64,000 nt of DNA from Polytrichum commune (GCA_950295325.1 OX485809.1:5764001-5828000); one strand, 5' to 3'. Shown: positions 46,346 to 59,326, counted from the stretch's first letter. Numbers and translations are program-made. Notes: a model not told the origin generated them from the sequence alone.

Positions 46346-47419
46346 CCTATCCCAACTTTTATTTTGAAGTAATGAAATTACAATAATTTTCCAAAAGCCA
46401 AAATTCTCTCCCAAGTCATATTCACAACATAGGTTGATTGATATGATAATTGTTAAATGAAAACTTGAGTTCAACAAGTGTTCTTTGCAAGGAACCCAAA
46501 TCCAAGCCCTTTGAACTTTTATTTTTCATCACACTCAACCCCTCAATGGCTATAACTCCTCACATCTAGTCACTATCTATTTCCAACATTCCATATTAGA
46601 GAATGACAGCTACATGTGTGGAACTTCACAGCTTTAAAGGACTATGTGTATTGAGATTGGGTGGTTATTGGAAATGGATATGTCTACCATAATTGTGTCT
46701 TTTGTATCCTAAAGGAAGTGGGTGTGTGTGTGTGTGTGCGTGTGGGGGGGGGGGGGGGGTTGGGGGGCATTGGCGGAAAACGTAGGAACTACGTGTCCAA
46801 ATGGGTGATTTATCAACAATGATCAAACTATGTGCAATGAAAGGTGTTGTGTGCTTTATGCGTCAACGGAAAAAATTGAAATTTCTTGGAGGTAAATTAC
46901 CATTTAGAATATAGGAAATTACAAATTATAATAAATAAAGTGTTATGCATAATATGACCAATTCTAATGTTAAGATCTTATTAATGCTTCATAATATAGA
47001 GTGTAGTATGCAACTTGTAATACACCCTACATGGATGGACAAAAACAAATAATATGTGAATATAGGTAATGCATTCGTTGCTCTGTGACATTCTTGTTGT
47101 TTAAGTAGGGTTACCTCTGTCACTTGTGATGGTTGATTGTTTGGACATAGCACTTCATTTATTATCATTTGTTATGCTTGAAGTGTTATTAGCAAGTCTT
47201 ATAATCCATCCTACTAGGTAAATAGCCCCCATAAAATACTACTAAGTTATCACATGTGTATATTTATTCTAAGAGGGAGTGCATGCTAACTTAGTTAAAG
47301 GCAAATTATTGGACGGATACCATTGGAAGTGTAACTTGGGCAAGATGTTCCCAATGTAGACTTTGATCCTTTTGCAAGATTGGACAAAGTCAAGGAGGTT
47401 ACACGTGTCAGCATAAGGG
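46346..47419. other. Intergenic with (GT)n and poly(G)
   Basis: (GT)n at 46721-46742 runs into about 16 G at 46744-46759. No gene. Confidence 0.6.
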
Positions 47420-47817
47420 TGAGTTTCCATATAGGCCACTTGCCCACTAGATTCTAGATAATAGTGGGTTGGAGGTGTTCGCATGTAGAGAAGCACAAGC
47501 CGCCACCCAACCATATTTTTGTGGCCTACTAGAATTTGGAGGGTTGTGGGTATGGGCCACTAGACTTCCATGCGTCCTCTAAAGCACTTTTTAACCTACA
47601 AGTGCCGGTGACCAAAGGATTGAAGACCAGTTTTAGGAAGTGGAGCATGTTTTAAACTAGCCGTGGAGGAGGTTAGTAGGTGGGCCCGGATTTGTGAAGG
47701 TGAGAGTGGTTGATTGACACATACGAACCCTACCCCACCAGATTCCATCTACATTTGGACGTGTTTGTCCTTATTCTTGCTAGAATTTGGTGGGCAACCG
47801 GCCTACATGGAAACTCA
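47420..47817. mobile_element. MITE family E, intact copy
   Basis: Terminal inverted repeats of about 38 bp: TGAGTTTCCATATAGGCC at the left and GGCCTACATGGAAACTCA at the right, 398 bp in all. It provides the uninterrupted reference for the nested copy at 25560. Another copy is at 61540-61821. Confidence 0.8.
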
Positions 47818-48351
47818 TTGTACAATGCCATGTGTGTGTATATATATATGGCACAGGTTGTTGATCAAAGTGCAAGGTAGATGGGTCATAAATGCTTTAT
47901 TTGAATCGAAATATTGACACTAATTACGCCATTTAGTGTGTGTGTGTGTGATAATAGATCTCAAAACACATGTGCTATTTTGCCAATTCTCAAAATTAGT
48001 AAAGTTTCAATTTTAATCGAGTGATACTAAATTCATGACATACATGCTCAAATGTCATACATTTCGAGAAAATTAATGCGTGTTATACGGTGTTTGTAGA
48101 GTGCATAATGTGTTTTTGGTGAGCTCGAAGAGGTTTCTTCTTCTTTTTAGTCGGCGCCACTCACTCCCAAGGCATCCCCTAACACTAAAAAGCCAAAGAG
48201 AGCTTGCATTGAGAGTTTCTGGCACTTTGACACTTTGGGCTCCCGAAATCCTAGATCTTCTAGTGGCACTCATTTTAAAGCGTAAAGAAAATTAGTATTA
48301 CCATCACAAATTTCCCACACACACTACTAGCCCACCCTTACTAATTGGGAT
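47818..48351. other. Intergenic, no gene seen
   Basis: Short (GT)n at about 47936-47950. No supported frame. Confidence 0.4.
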
Positions 48352-48702
48352 AACAAGTGTAGTCCACTTCTCCTAGGATATGAAACATGTGATTAGTACA
48401 AGATGGTTAGCAAATCCAAATCAAGGCCATAGACACTTTCCTCATAAATTTCGTAGCTCATATGAATATCTTATTCACTATCAAAAGTGACAAATCTCAT
48501 GCTAATGAACTAGACACATAGATGCCCCAATTATGTTGACTATTGAACCTACAATGGTTCTCATATTTTGGACACGTAGTCCAATCTCTTTAAAACACAC
48601 GTTCGTCATGGCATCCATTCTTGGAGCCACACCCAACCACATATCACCCAAGTATAAGTCTTTGATTAAGATATGTAACTGAAGTAAACATGTCTACCTT
48701 TG
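48352..48702 (+). mobile_element. MITE family C, near-complete copy
   Basis: CCACTTCTCCTAGGATATGA, GATGGTTAGCAAATCCAAAT, ACGTAGTCCAATCTCTTTAA, AACCACATATCACCCAAGTA and the end CATGTCTACCTT. The best forward-strand example of the family. Confidence 0.75.
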
Positions 48703-49349
48703 AAAAGAAGAAAATTTGATCTTAACATGAGTCAAAAGAGAGAGAAAAAAAAAACACATTTGAACATTCTAATTGATGAATACAAGTCTCCTCCTACACG
48801 TTTGTTCTTCTAACGCCACCTTGGGGTTCCTCTTCATGGGTTGCGTTGGCTTTCTTTTGTTTCCAGTTACCTCTCTTGACAACGAAATACCGTAGAAGGC
48901 GCTCTATTTCATCTTCACGAGTGCAAGAATGCAGTTCCCACCTGAGACACAAGTGGGTCTCAGCTAATGGGAGCATGACACGTGTCACAATTTCAAAGGA
49001 CAAATAATCATTTTATTGTCGGAAGAGAGAGACTATGGTAGATCGGATTGTGTCATTCCCCAGATTGTCTGGGGGACAATGGAATGATTTGATCTTCAAT
49101 GCCGCAACCAAAACTCCACCAAATCATCTGGAAACAAGTTGATTGACAATCGAATGACTCACGCCCACTCGACTGGCACACGACACTCAAGAGCCTTGCA
49201 ACTTCACTTAATTAAAGCTCCGCCCCTTCCTCATCTCATTCTTTAATTTCTATGCATTCTTCGGTCCTTTGAGGGTTGACGCGGTGTGTTCAATAGTTGA
49301 TTGATTGCTTGTATGAGCAAATTGGTAATAATTTGGAAGGCTCGCAGTC
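48703..49349. other. Intergenic, no gene seen
   Basis: No supported gene; the 69-codon minus frame at 48794 has no recognised motif. Confidence 0.4.
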
Positions 49350-49688
49350 CTACATTGAATGTTGTATTAAGTGTCACCGATCCTATTTGTCTACCTCCAT
49401 ATTCAATGTGAATCGGCCCGTGTAGTGTCATCACCACTTTGGACATTACAGAAGATTTACGATGCTATAATAATTACTGTCACTTTCTAAGTGATTATTC
49501 ATCCAAATTCTAGCCATCAATGGCAGTGATTCATTACAACAATGTTAGGATGCAGGATGTATCAAGAATGGATGAACAAGTAAGTTGGGATGACCGTATT
49601 TGTAAACTTGTTTATGAGATGTGTCATAAAACGTTTTACCACAGTGACGTGAAGTCATATATGACACTAAATACAATATCTAGTGTAT
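49350..49688. mobile_element. MITE family B copy
   Basis: CTACATTGAATGTTG to ACTAAATACAATATCTAGTG. Interior matches 23976-24367 (TCATTACAA, GGATGCAGGATG, TATGACACTAAATACAA). Confidence 0.7.
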
Positions 49689-51204
49689 TGCGTGATCCTT
49701 TTGGGGAGTTCTGGTTTTTGGGGGTAATCCCTCTTGGTGGTTGTTTCTTTCACTCTTAGCAAGTGAATTTATTTTTTTCAATCTGTTGAAAGAAGAGAAT
49801 AAAATTACATAACATTCTTGAGTTGCTATTGTGTGTTGGTTTACTAATAATGACATGAGATGAGATTAAAATCTAGTATATGTCAATGTCATGGTGGCCA
49901 ATATTTCCTAGGCATTTTTAAAAGTTTCCAAACAATGTCCCACCTGCCAGTTCAAGCATGCCCCATCTCATATTTAGACTGAATGGGGGAAATGATTTGA
50001 ATCAATTGAAAGTGATGTAAGATTAGGGTTGGGGGGGGGGGGCTGCGAGGTGCTAGCCCCACTAGATCCACCCCAACATAGTTTTCGTCACTAGCCTTGA
50101 ATGCACAAGCTATTTATGGTTGTTTCAAAAATGGCAAAGCATATCACCACATGACTGCACATGGGTTCTTGTTTACATTCTACCCAATTATGATGCACAT
50201 GCAGTGTTTCAATGTTTTAGTGTTGCAGAGTTTAGCACACACTCAAAGGAGTTGGTTGTTTTTAATAAGAGATTTGGGATGCTTGGAAATATGAACACTT
50301 GTGTGAAAATGGTAGTGTAGTGGAAAGATAATGCGGGTGGTGAGATATGAACCTCCACCTTTTCCCTCCCAAAATTGACTCTAACTACGGTTTCCACATT
50401 TTCTTAAGGTAGATGTTGGAGATTCCACACTTCTATAAAATAATAAAGAGCAAGGTGGGAGTGGATTTTGATGGTCCCCCCAATGTTGCCCTCCAGGGAA
50501 CATCACGATCCACTCTCAACTTGATCCTCTAGAAGGCAAAATGGGAACATTGATCTACCATTTACACATACAATGATTGTGAAACATTGTTGCAATGTGA
50601 TACAATAACACTAAAACATTACTACATTGCAACAAAAACAATGGAATTCTATGTAAGTTTTATCTAGGTAATCACCCATGTGCCCTAAATCGGCGCCAAA
50701 AGCAAGTTCTACTACCTTATTGTGCACTTTAGAAATGCCAATGTTCACAACACCTACCAAATGGGAAATCGACCCGTGCGAAAAAAGGAGAGTTAAAACA
50801 CTCATTATTCATGTAAAGTGTAAAGTTCTCTAGTTTAAGACCATTTAACCTCTAAATCGAGATCAAAAACCCTAAATTGATTTTTGAGCTTAAGTTGGAA
50901 CGAATCACCAACCAACCTATAAGGGGACGTGTTTTTAACTATATCCCACTCCGTGGGTGTTAATTACTAGGAAACCAAAGCGGAACTCCAACCCTACCAA
51001 AGGGAAAAGGGAAGCGATTCCTAGTCGGGATTTATGGGGTGATGACGAAGCAGTGAATAAAATCTGTTGGTAAGTTGAGAAGAGACGCTAACTGAAGTGC
51101 TTGAAGGGGAGGATTGGTGTGAGTTGTGTGTTGGCAAAGTGGCAAGCTTCTCGAGACTCAAACTTTGTCATAATAATAAGCGGTAACTTCAATTTGCATT
51201 GATC
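49689..51204. other. Intergenic, no gene seen
   Basis: Poly(G) run of 12 at 50031-50042. Several frames of 60-79 codons show no motif. A small family E fragment lies at about 51205-51295. Confidence 0.45.
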
Positions 51205-51382
51205 CTGGTATGAGTGACTTTCCATGTAGGTTGCTCGTTCATCATATTCTAGCGGAAAATGAAGATATCATTTTTTTAGAATATGGTGGGCACTTGATTG
51301 ATTCAATAAATAGAATACAAGTAAAAGATTGCCACCTAACATAGCTTGTCCCCACAAAAAGTAAGATGATTATGTCATAAGC

Positions 51383-51459
<77 letters not shown>
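51383..51459. repeat. Compound (TA)n(GA)n microsatellite
   Basis: About 22 bp TA then 55 bp GA, same order and strand as 15399-15466. Confidence 0.95.
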
Positions 51460-51463
<4 letters not shown>

Positions 51464-52645
51464 AGTATTTTTATTTCAATAAAACCACCATGTCCCAGTG
51501 TAAGTTTGAGCTACACCATGTCCTATTTTTAAAGAGTGGCATGGATTTGTTTGGTCAGGTCTTTGGACCTCCAACCATGACCACGAGAAATTCTAAATTG
51601 TCTATATTTTTTCACGACCCTCAGGCCAGAGAGGGTAATTGCATATGAGATCTTACCTTCCATTCATCCAACAAAAATCTCATGAAATAGTTTGGAGGGT
51701 GGATGATGTTTTGAAGGACAATTTGACACAAAAAAATTGTTTTAAAGATCTTGAATTAGTCAAGTAGGATACATATGAAAATGAATCAACCTTAAACTAT
51801 AAAAGGGTAGATTTTTGACATAGATGGTTTGTACGCAACACTTTCTCTCTTGTTCATGTTCTCCCACTTTAAAGAGTGTGAAGGCATGGGAACAATATTA
51901 GAGTTATTTGTAAAACCTCATGTTTAATAAGCTCTTCAAAACCAACTAACTTTGGGTTTAGACACATTAACAAAAAAATGCATGGGTATAATATGGAGAT
52001 TTTTTGATGTGTCGCCTCATTAGACAAATGAACAATGTTGTCTCACCCCACAGTAGCCGAATGTTCCATGTTTCCAACCACTTTCCTAGTAAATTTAGTA
52101 CACATTTCCAATCCGCAACGCAACATCTTGCACAACTGCATGACTTAGAGTATGCTCAAAATAGTCCTTTGAGGGGTTTATTCTTGTCTATGTTCTTGGC
52201 TCCATAGCCAAAAAAACACACAAGAGGATTTTCACCCCCATAACCTCTCTTTCATCATGTGGTGATTGAATTTTTGCAACTAATAGTAATTGGAGGTTGC
52301 TTTCAAAACCTTCAGAATGTGGCCCTTAGTAGTGTTTATGTATGCTCAATGTTTCTTTGATTAACACCTTCACAAAGACTTGGATTTTTTTTATTAGGAT
52401 TTGGTTGTACTTATGGAGCCAGCTCGTCAGGTCTCTTTGGGACCTTGTCCCATACGCCTTGGATGGGCAGCCCCAGCTACGGGCGGGTGGGGTGGGGGGT
52501 GGGGGCTACATTGGCCAGGTTGGCTAGGCACTGGTTAGACCCCCGGTGCGGTTGGGGTATCAGTAAACCCACTCTACGTTCACATACGAGCTAGTGGCTA
52601 TGATCAAGGTAAAATGTCCTTCATTCATGCAACCCTTGGGCTAGG

Positions 52646-52647
<2 letters not shown>
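51460..52647. other. Intergenic with family H fragment
   Basis: 51640-51800 carries TTCATCCAACA, TTTGACAC and TTGAATTAGTCAAGTA of family H. No gene. Confidence 0.45.

Positions 52648-52691
<44 letters not shown>
52648..52691. repeat. (CT)n microsatellite
   Basis: Forty-four bp of uninterrupted CT. Confidence 0.95.
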
Positions 52692-52694
<3 letters not shown>

Positions 52695-53276
52695 GGCTTG
52701 AATGTTAGAAGACTTTGGAACTTGCGGGAGATTAGGAAGGCTCCTCCTATTGCCTACCACAATAGAGTGCGTCCACTCAAGGAGGGACGAAATTGTGTGT
52801 GAATTGATTGTGGGTTTGATCCTCTTTTGTGAAAACTTTGTAATTAGAGCTTGTTAGCTTGTCACATTAGAGTAGAATTTTTGGGGCCTCCTCTTTTCAC
52901 CCCTCAAACTTTGATAAAATATTATGATCTAAAATAGGGTATGCACATAAAACCTATTATCCTAAATCTTGGATTGGCCTATGCAAAGCTAGCTTGGCCC
53001 ATCCATCTTATTAAGACAACCTAGAAAGCCATTTTTTTAAAAGCATGACACCACTCTTTGTGTACGACAATTAAACATTAAGGAAACTTGGATGACTTTG
53101 TGTTGGTTCTCATAAATTCATGATTTGGGATTAAACCCATGGTCTCATCTGCTTTAGTTTTACAAATAACTTTGATACCCCTGATTATTTGACTCTACAG
53201 TATGTGGTGTGTTGTGGATGTGATTGCATGTGGGGACATGACAAACGTTCGGTTTGGCTTCGGATGTGATCTCTTG
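52692..53276. other. Intergenic, no gene seen
   Basis: No supported gene or repeat. Confidence 0.4.
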
Positions 53277-53537
53277 CTACACTACATGAATGTGATATTT
53301 TAGTGTCATATGGTATTCTATCTCACTATGGTAACTTTTTGGATGACACTTCTTATGAACAAGCGAACAAATGTTGTCATGAATAATGATGGATGAGTTC
53401 ATCCATTGACCAAAACCCTACCTTCTCTTGTCAGCAGCTTGTGATGAAACATTGTCAAAGATGATTGAAATTTGGATGACCGATCACTCGATCGGTACGT
53501 GACAATATTTGCAACACTGCAAATCCATAATCCCACA
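53277..53537. mobile_element. MITE family B, right-truncated
   Basis: Starts CTACACTACATGAATGTGAT and follows 28781-29030 (CACTTCTTATGAAC, GTCAGCAGCTTGTGATGAAA), then breaks off before the right end. Confidence 0.75.
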
Positions 53538-53997
53538 AGTCAATGCTAAAGAGCACCGTACTACAAACGAGCGTTGATTGAAACGAAACGGAACGGAACG
53601 GGTGCATGAACACATGGGCCACTGAATAAATGCCACCGAAACATTACTCAGACCGCTTCATTCATTGCATAAGTTACTCTACTCCCCGGGGTCGGGAAAT
53701 AGTTTTTCCTGAAAGCTTCCACATGGACACGCGATTCATGCCAATGCTTACGATCCCACTGAAGTGAAGTTACATGGGGTCGACGCTAAAGACTGCCAGG
53801 CAAGAAGTGCCTATCATAGAAAGTGAGGCCGGAAGAGCATCAGGTGCTCGCTCACTGATCTGTTCCCCTGGAATGATAAAAACAAATCATAGCCAAAAGG
53901 GCTCTCCTCAGGAGACACAGGCTTTTTCCGCAGTGCTTTGTTTTCCTTCCTATCCCTTTATCCCCTGCCCCTGCACGTCGACCAGCTACCACGATTG
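53538..53997. other. Intergenic, slightly GC-richer, no gene seen
   Basis: A 74-codon frame (53774-53998) lacks motifs. Short AACGGAACGG repeats near 53590. Confidence 0.4.
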
Positions 53998-54506
53998 AGG
54001 GTCCACTTCACACACGAGACTGAGAGCCCGTGACCATTGCACTTCAAGCACTCTCGTTGGTGGAAAGGGTGGAGCCGGTCCAAGTTCGCTGCTTCACACT
54101 CCGCTCGAGGGACCAACGGAGTGAGTATGTGAATGCGAGATGGATGTAAAGTCGACATGGATTCTTACATGGCGTCGAATGGATCATGTTTCATGGTCAC
54201 TTGGACTGTTCTCCAAAATCACTTCTTGGAGGTAGGCTTAACACAAAACCGGGAGACCATGGCACTCCGAACGCTCACAACCGCTGATTTATTATGTTGT
54301 ATCATGTGTGGGCACCCGCATGAATAGAAATTCATTGAAATAGCATTCGGTTGAGGGCCCGGCCACATATGACTTCACACTACACTTGAGGGCCCGTGAC
54401 CACACTACATGAGTTTGGAGGTGTGTTGGGACGGCCTTTCGACACTTTCTTTTGGGCTCTCACAGTTTCATGATCACGGCTCTTGGCTCGTGTGTGAAGT
54501 GGCCCT
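53998..54506 (-). mobile_element. MITE family A, full-length copy
   Basis: 509 bp, AGGGTCCACTTCACACACGA to TGTGTGAAGTGGCCCT, in the reverse orientation to 22987-23497. It covers the 64-codon frame at 54133, which is therefore not a gene. Confidence 0.85.
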
Positions 54507-54530
54507 GAGAATACGGTCCAAGAGACCCAC

Positions 54531-54635
54531 CCATCGATCGATCTATCCATCAATCGATCCATCGATCCATCGATCCATCGATCCATCCGTCCATCCATAT
54601 ATCGATCGATCAATGATCAATCGATCGATCTGTCT
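54531..54635. repeat. (ATCC/ATCG)n tetranucleotide tract
   Basis: Mixed CATCGATC and ATCCATCC units over 105 bp, beginning 25 bp after the MITE end. GATC/CGAT sites are very dense. Confidence 0.9.
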
Positions 54636-55039
54636 ATACATGTTGATGGTTTATTAGCTCAACGGCGCACGGGCTGTTCATGAAGACCGTGAGCAACCAC
54701 CTGCTGCAGGGGGGAAACCAAAACAACACCTGAGTCTTCAATCAATGCAAGGGACTGACACGGCGACAAGGCTTGGCAGGGCAAGGGCTCATGTGTTATC
54801 TCATGACGTTCTGTTGCAATGAGAAGGCCATCAAGTCCGACTCCAGCCCCGTTCCATTGCCACGATTACTGGCCGTGTACGTACCCGAGAAGTAATGGCT
54901 GTAAAATTAAAGGTCCCCGGCCGGTTGCTTGCACGGAATGGGTGGCTTAGAGGGTGTGAGTTTTCATGTGAGGGCGAGCTTGGGGGGGGGGAGTGGGGGA
55001 GGGTGAAAACGTGGGTTGTTACTGTAGAGTCTTGAGGCG
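54636..55039. other. Intergenic, no gene seen
   Basis: Includes a short poly(G) near 54982. Nothing else recognised. Confidence 0.4.
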
Positions 55040-55182
55040 TTGATCACACCAGCCAGTTGATACACCATCCGTCGGCATCTTCGGGCTGTAGTAGTGTGAG
55101 AAGTGGTGGGCCAACATCTATCTCTCAACACAACCTCCAGCAATTACACGATTAGAACCAGATGGAAAGTTGGGTGTGATCG
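55040..55182. mobile_element. MITE family F, copy 2
   Basis: TTGATCACACCAG...GGGTGTGATCGG, with CACCATCCGTCGGCATC and AGAAGTGGTGGGCCAACATC matching 27876-28018. Confidence 0.75.
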
Positions 55183-55629
55183 GGGCACGAGTTTGCCGTG
55201 TTTTGGCCAAACTAACCCTTGAAGTGTAGTCAGGGACTCCGAATTAGTCTACACCGTGTATGGTGTTTCAGTGTCACGTGCGTAAGGGTGCCACTTACCG
55301 TGTTTGGAGGCGCATGCTAGGCTAGGTTGATGACCAACAATTTCACCGTTGGTGTCACCTTGTGATAATGGTTGTCGAGTGCGCTTAGTAATGTCTTGGC
55401 ATGAGTATGTTTGATATTGTTATGAGGTGACTGTGTGCCTATGTTACATAATGGTCTACAAGTCGATGAAAGTGTACATAAATAATAGGTGGCAGTGGTA
55501 TGCTCAAAAATATCTTTCCCCTTGCATACCAAAACGCAAAACTATCTTCTCAAGTATCCCAATGTGTTCTGCTAAATGTCGTAATGTAAATTTTCACTTC
55601 AAAAAAGTTACTTATGTTGACGAATGGAG
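55183..55629. other. Intergenic, no gene seen
   Basis: Two short frames without motifs; no repeat identified. Confidence 0.4.
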
Positions 55630-55910
55630 TTGGAAGTGACACAATAGCGCCACGTGCCTTACTGTTGGTGACCTTATCTGGTTACCTATCTTAATCAGAC
55701 TCCTATATATGAGCGGTGTGTAGGAGTGGATCTAAGAACAAACACCAAAACCACATGTTGAAAAGAGGTTGGAATATGTGCTCAACATTCTTTAAGTATT
55801 CTAGGCTCGATATTCAACGTCACTAGCTAGAAGGACCCTAAACGATCAGGTTAGAAGAAAGAGAATCTCTGCTTTGATAGATAGATACAAAGGCCAACTT
55901 CTTGGGGAAG
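55630..55910 (-). mobile_element. MITE family C copy
   Basis: A family C right end (TTGGAAGTGACACAATAGCG, CCACGTGCCTTA) abuts a reverse copy (TTACCTATCTTAATCAGA, GGATCTAAGAACAAACACC, AGAGAATCTCTGCTTTGA). Confidence 0.65.
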
Positions 55911-56634
55911 CAAGCGTGAATGGAGAGTCCCTTCACTTGCGGGCTACTCCACTTTGATATACATAAGATAATTATATGAGCTCCATAAATTATGAGGAGA
56001 TGGGTACAACCTCGACTTGAATTTGCTAATCATCTTGTACTAATTTCATATTTAATATCCTAGGAGAAGTGGGTGCGAGGCAAAATGTGTCAATTCGAGG
56101 CCCGTTTCCCTTAGTACTTAGGGTGGGTTTATACTAGGACCCAAGTCCAAAGAAACTCCCAAAATCAAGCGATCATGTTCATTGAGAGCAAACTTTTGGA
56201 CCCATGGAGTTTACAATAGGGTCCTAGTTGATGGTATGAAACAACATGGGATTAATTTCTTGTCATGTTGCCCACTCAAGAAAATACTCCTTCTAGTTTA
56301 AGGAACCCATCTTAAGTTCAAAAGCAAGACCCTCATTAACCCATAAAGGCTAAGAAGGTGTTTACTTTTGTCTGAGCAACCACCTATGCCCATCAGTACA
56401 AGTGTACACGTCTACACTATATTGCTCGCAATTCGGACACATGGGGATTGGAAAATTTTGTGTTAAAGTTTCTAGCTTTACAATCATACCATCCATACAA
56501 CTCGATACACCACGAGAGATACATATTATAATTACTGGGTTGATAAATTAAGATGATGTCTCTAAGGCGATTTTGGGAAGATTTGGGCTTGGGCCTTTAG
56601 GGGGTTAAGGGGTGTTTTAGAACCCAAGTTTCTC
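55911..56634. other. Intergenic, no gene seen
   Basis: No supported gene. Text around 56130-56350 resembles 21240-21480 in parts (ACCCAAGTCC, CACTCAAGAAAATACT), suggesting another dispersed repeat. Confidence 0.4.
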
Positions 56635-57015
56635 GGACATGGATCCTAAGATGGATGGGACTTAAATGGTTACATTTTTTGAACTAGCCCACTTCTTCTA
56701 AGATACGAAACAAGCAACTAGATACGAGATGGTTAGCAAATCCAAATCAAAGTTGTCGCTAGATTCCTCATGATTTTTTGAACTCATATGAATATTGCAC
56801 TCATTATCAAAGTGAAGATTCTTGTGCTCATTAAATGGTCACATAGGCTCCCTCCAATTATGTCGTCTATTGAACGTAACGCGATTACCAAATCTTGAGC
56901 ATGCGGTCCAATCTTTTTTAAACACATGATGCCTTTTTGGTATCCGCTCTTGAAACCATGCTTGACCACACCTAACTGCATACCACTCAAATATAGGTGT
57001 CCAATGCAATGAAGA
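56635..57015 (+). mobile_element. MITE family C copy
   Basis: CCCACTTCTTCTAAGATACG, GATGGTTAGCAAATCCAAAT, ATTATCAAAGTGAAGATTCT, GCGGTCCAATC and CATACCACTCAAATATAGGT. Both frames on the minus strand here are repeat-derived. Confidence 0.75.
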
Positions 57016-57179
57016 GGGAGAAACCGACTGCTCGTTGCAGATGAACTGGTCGAGTTTGAAAAACACCCAGTTTGAAGTTCAAGACTTCACAAAATTTACC
57101 GATCACGTCAGAGGAATCTATCGATCATGCCTTGACTCAATGAAGGAAAAACCGAAAGATCGGACCAGTTGGACCAGTG

Positions 57180-57400
57180 CCTCGGAAGTTTTTGAGCACA
57201 TATAGTCGGTCAAGATCCTAGTGATTCTAAATCCAGCTGGTTCCATGTTGACATCTTCCGGTTTTGCTTCATTCATTTGAAGCATATTCTTCCATAGATT
57301 CCTCTTAAATGATCGGTAATTCTCCTGAAGTCTCCAACTTCAACCAGTTATTTCTCAAACTCATCCGGTTCATCTGTAACTAACCGCCGGTTTGTTCCCA
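57180..57400. repeat. Dispersed repeat family D copy
   Basis: GGTCAAGATCCTAGTG, CCATGTTGACATCTTCCGGT and CAACCAGTTATTTCTCAAAC in family order. Confidence 0.75.
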
Positions 57401-57479
57401 GACACAGGGTTGGATGTGGAAACACCAGGATTTCGACTGATTATGGGAAGGATTTCAAACTCAACCAGTTTATCTGATG

Positions 57480-57955
57480 TTTGGCGTTGGTGTTGTTACT
57501 AAGCTTCGTGTCTTTGTTCCGTGGGACCACTGTGCACCAGGACATGGGTCGTTGGCAACCGTCTCATGTCACTGAATGAAATATGCGCATCTATTATAGT
57601 GGTCGCTGTGCAGATTTTTCCGGTGACGGAGGACGATGTTTTCAGTGACGTGAGCCACTTACCCAAGACTCGTGTGTCTGTAGTGAACCAGGAATGGAAG
57701 GCACAAGTTTGCTCCTAGCATCAATGCCATGTAAAACAATTCCGTGACATTTTCGGCTTGAGTTTACTTGGGTTGGGCAGTTGAAGCGACCCCAAGTGGG
57801 AGCTGTAGACCTCGCTTGTAGGGACACTAGCCGCCCTGTTCACCATGCCACGTGTGATTCTGCACCTCATCAACCAATGGCTGCTAAGGGAATATACGCT
57901 CGACCGGCCTTGGCCTTTTGTTGAGAATCTTTTCAGACAGATGGAGGGAGGGAGG
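57480..57955 (-). repeat. Inverted repeat pair, left member
   Basis: Reverse complement of 62073-62553 at roughly 80-85% by eye over about 450 bp, including AACACCAACGCCAA, CCACGTGTGATTCTGCACCT and AATGGCTGCTAAGGGAATAT. An open frame shared by both copies (KRFSTKG.., YSLSSHW.MRCRITRG) may be a trace of coding origin or chance. Partial copies are at 8138 and 10637. Confidence 0.75.
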
Positions 57956-57974
57956 TGAGTAGCGCAGTGGTCAG

Positions 57975-58205
57975 GGAAGTTTTTGGGCATGCATAATCGG
58001 TTGAGATCCTAGTGTTTGCAAGTCCAACTGGTCACATGTTGACATCCTCCGGTTTTCCTTTTATTAAATTGGGGTGGGGGAGGTGTATATTCTATAAATT
58101 CCTCCAAAACGATTGGTAATTCTCCTGAAGAAGTCTCCAACTTCAACCAGTTATTTCTCAAACTCAACCACTTCATCTGTAACTCACTGCTGGTTCTCCC
58201 CGACC
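57975..58205. repeat. Dispersed repeat family D copy
   Basis: TTTTTGGGCATGCATAATCG, GTCACATGTTGACATCCTCC, TTTATTAAATTGGGG and CAACCAGTTATTTCTCAAAC. It follows the inverted-repeat member within 20 bp. Confidence 0.8.
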
Positions 58206-58814
58206 ATTGGAGTTGAGTGAGTGAGTGTGTGTGGCCAGGATTTCGACCGATTAAGCCCAAAATCATTCCCCGACATTGGACGCCTCCGATTCAGATCAGC
58301 AACCAAAGCAGGCACATGTCCACCTACCTCACTGCAACCCCACCTGCCTCGGGATCTTCTTACATACTCGCGTTCGATCCTCGGAGGCTCCTGATCTCGA
58401 ACGCGGGGGCGGCGTCGTCGGGGAGGAGTTGGGTGGGAGATAAATGTTTACAGCAGACCGGCCTGACACACGCTGGCGCAGTTTCAGTGAACCTTGAGAG
58501 CAATGGGCCTCTGTTGGCAGTGGAACTGACACCCACCATTCCTCTTTCTGACACCAACCGGGGGACTCGCAGGGGCTCACTCATGAGCCCTGTGCCCTAG
58601 GCTAGACAGACCAGACGAAGCTTGTCTTTTGGTAAGTGGGAAATATTTGGTTAAGTTCCCGGTTCTTTAAAGTCGGAAGCACAGCAAACCCCAGCGGTTA
58701 GTACGTACCTTGTCGTCGCATCAGGGGGGCAATTAACAAGTGTACATATATATACTACATACGATGCCATGTATTCTATCACATCTCGCACTCAATTAAT
58801 GTAAGTGTTCCTCA
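58206..58814. other. GC-richer island, unassigned
   Basis: 58260-58610 is clearly richer in GC than its surroundings and holds overlapping frames of 127 (plus), 83 and 74 (minus) codons. None has a motif I recognise. TTCGATCC..GATCTCGAACGCG forms a short imperfect inverted repeat. It could be a gene remnant or unrelated repeat. Confidence 0.3.
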
Positions 58815-59326
58815 GGGGCCACTTCACACATGAGCCAGAGCCGTGACCATGAGATTGTGAGAGCCCAAAAGAAGAGTGTCCAAAAGAAAGTGTCCAAAGA
58901 CACCTCCAAAATCATGTACTGCGGTCACGGATCCTCAAGCGAAGTGTGAAGTCATATATGTGACCGGGTCCTCAATGAAATGTTGTTTCAATGAATTTCT
59001 ATTCATGTGGGTCCTCACGCATGATAAAATAGAATAAAATCAACGGTTGTGAGCGTTTGGAGTGCCATGGTCTCCCGGTTTTGTGTTAGGCCTACCTCCA
59101 TGAGGTGGTTTTTGAAAATAGTCCAAGTGTCCATGAAACATGATCCATTTGATGCCATGTAGGAATCCATGTAGGCTTTTACATCCATCTTGCATTCACT
59201 TATACACTCCGGTGGTCCCTCAAGCGTGGTGTGAAGTGAACTTGGATCGGCTCTGCCTTTTCCACCAATGAAAGTGCTTGAAGTGTAATGGTCATGGGCT
59301 CTCGGTCTCGTGTGTGAAGTGGCCCT
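58815..59326 (+). mobile_element. MITE family A, full-length copy
   Basis: 512 bp, GGGGCCACTTCACACATGAG to TGTGTGAAGTGGCCCT. It contains an added AAGAAAGTGTCCAAAGA duplication near 58875. The 140-codon minus frame at 59015-59437 crosses the MITE edge and is not a gene. Confidence 0.85.

Noticed and set aside
58217-58600. 127-codon frame in a GC-richer island as a gene
   Set aside because: Overlapping frames on both strands and no motif; the length is expected by chance at higher GC.
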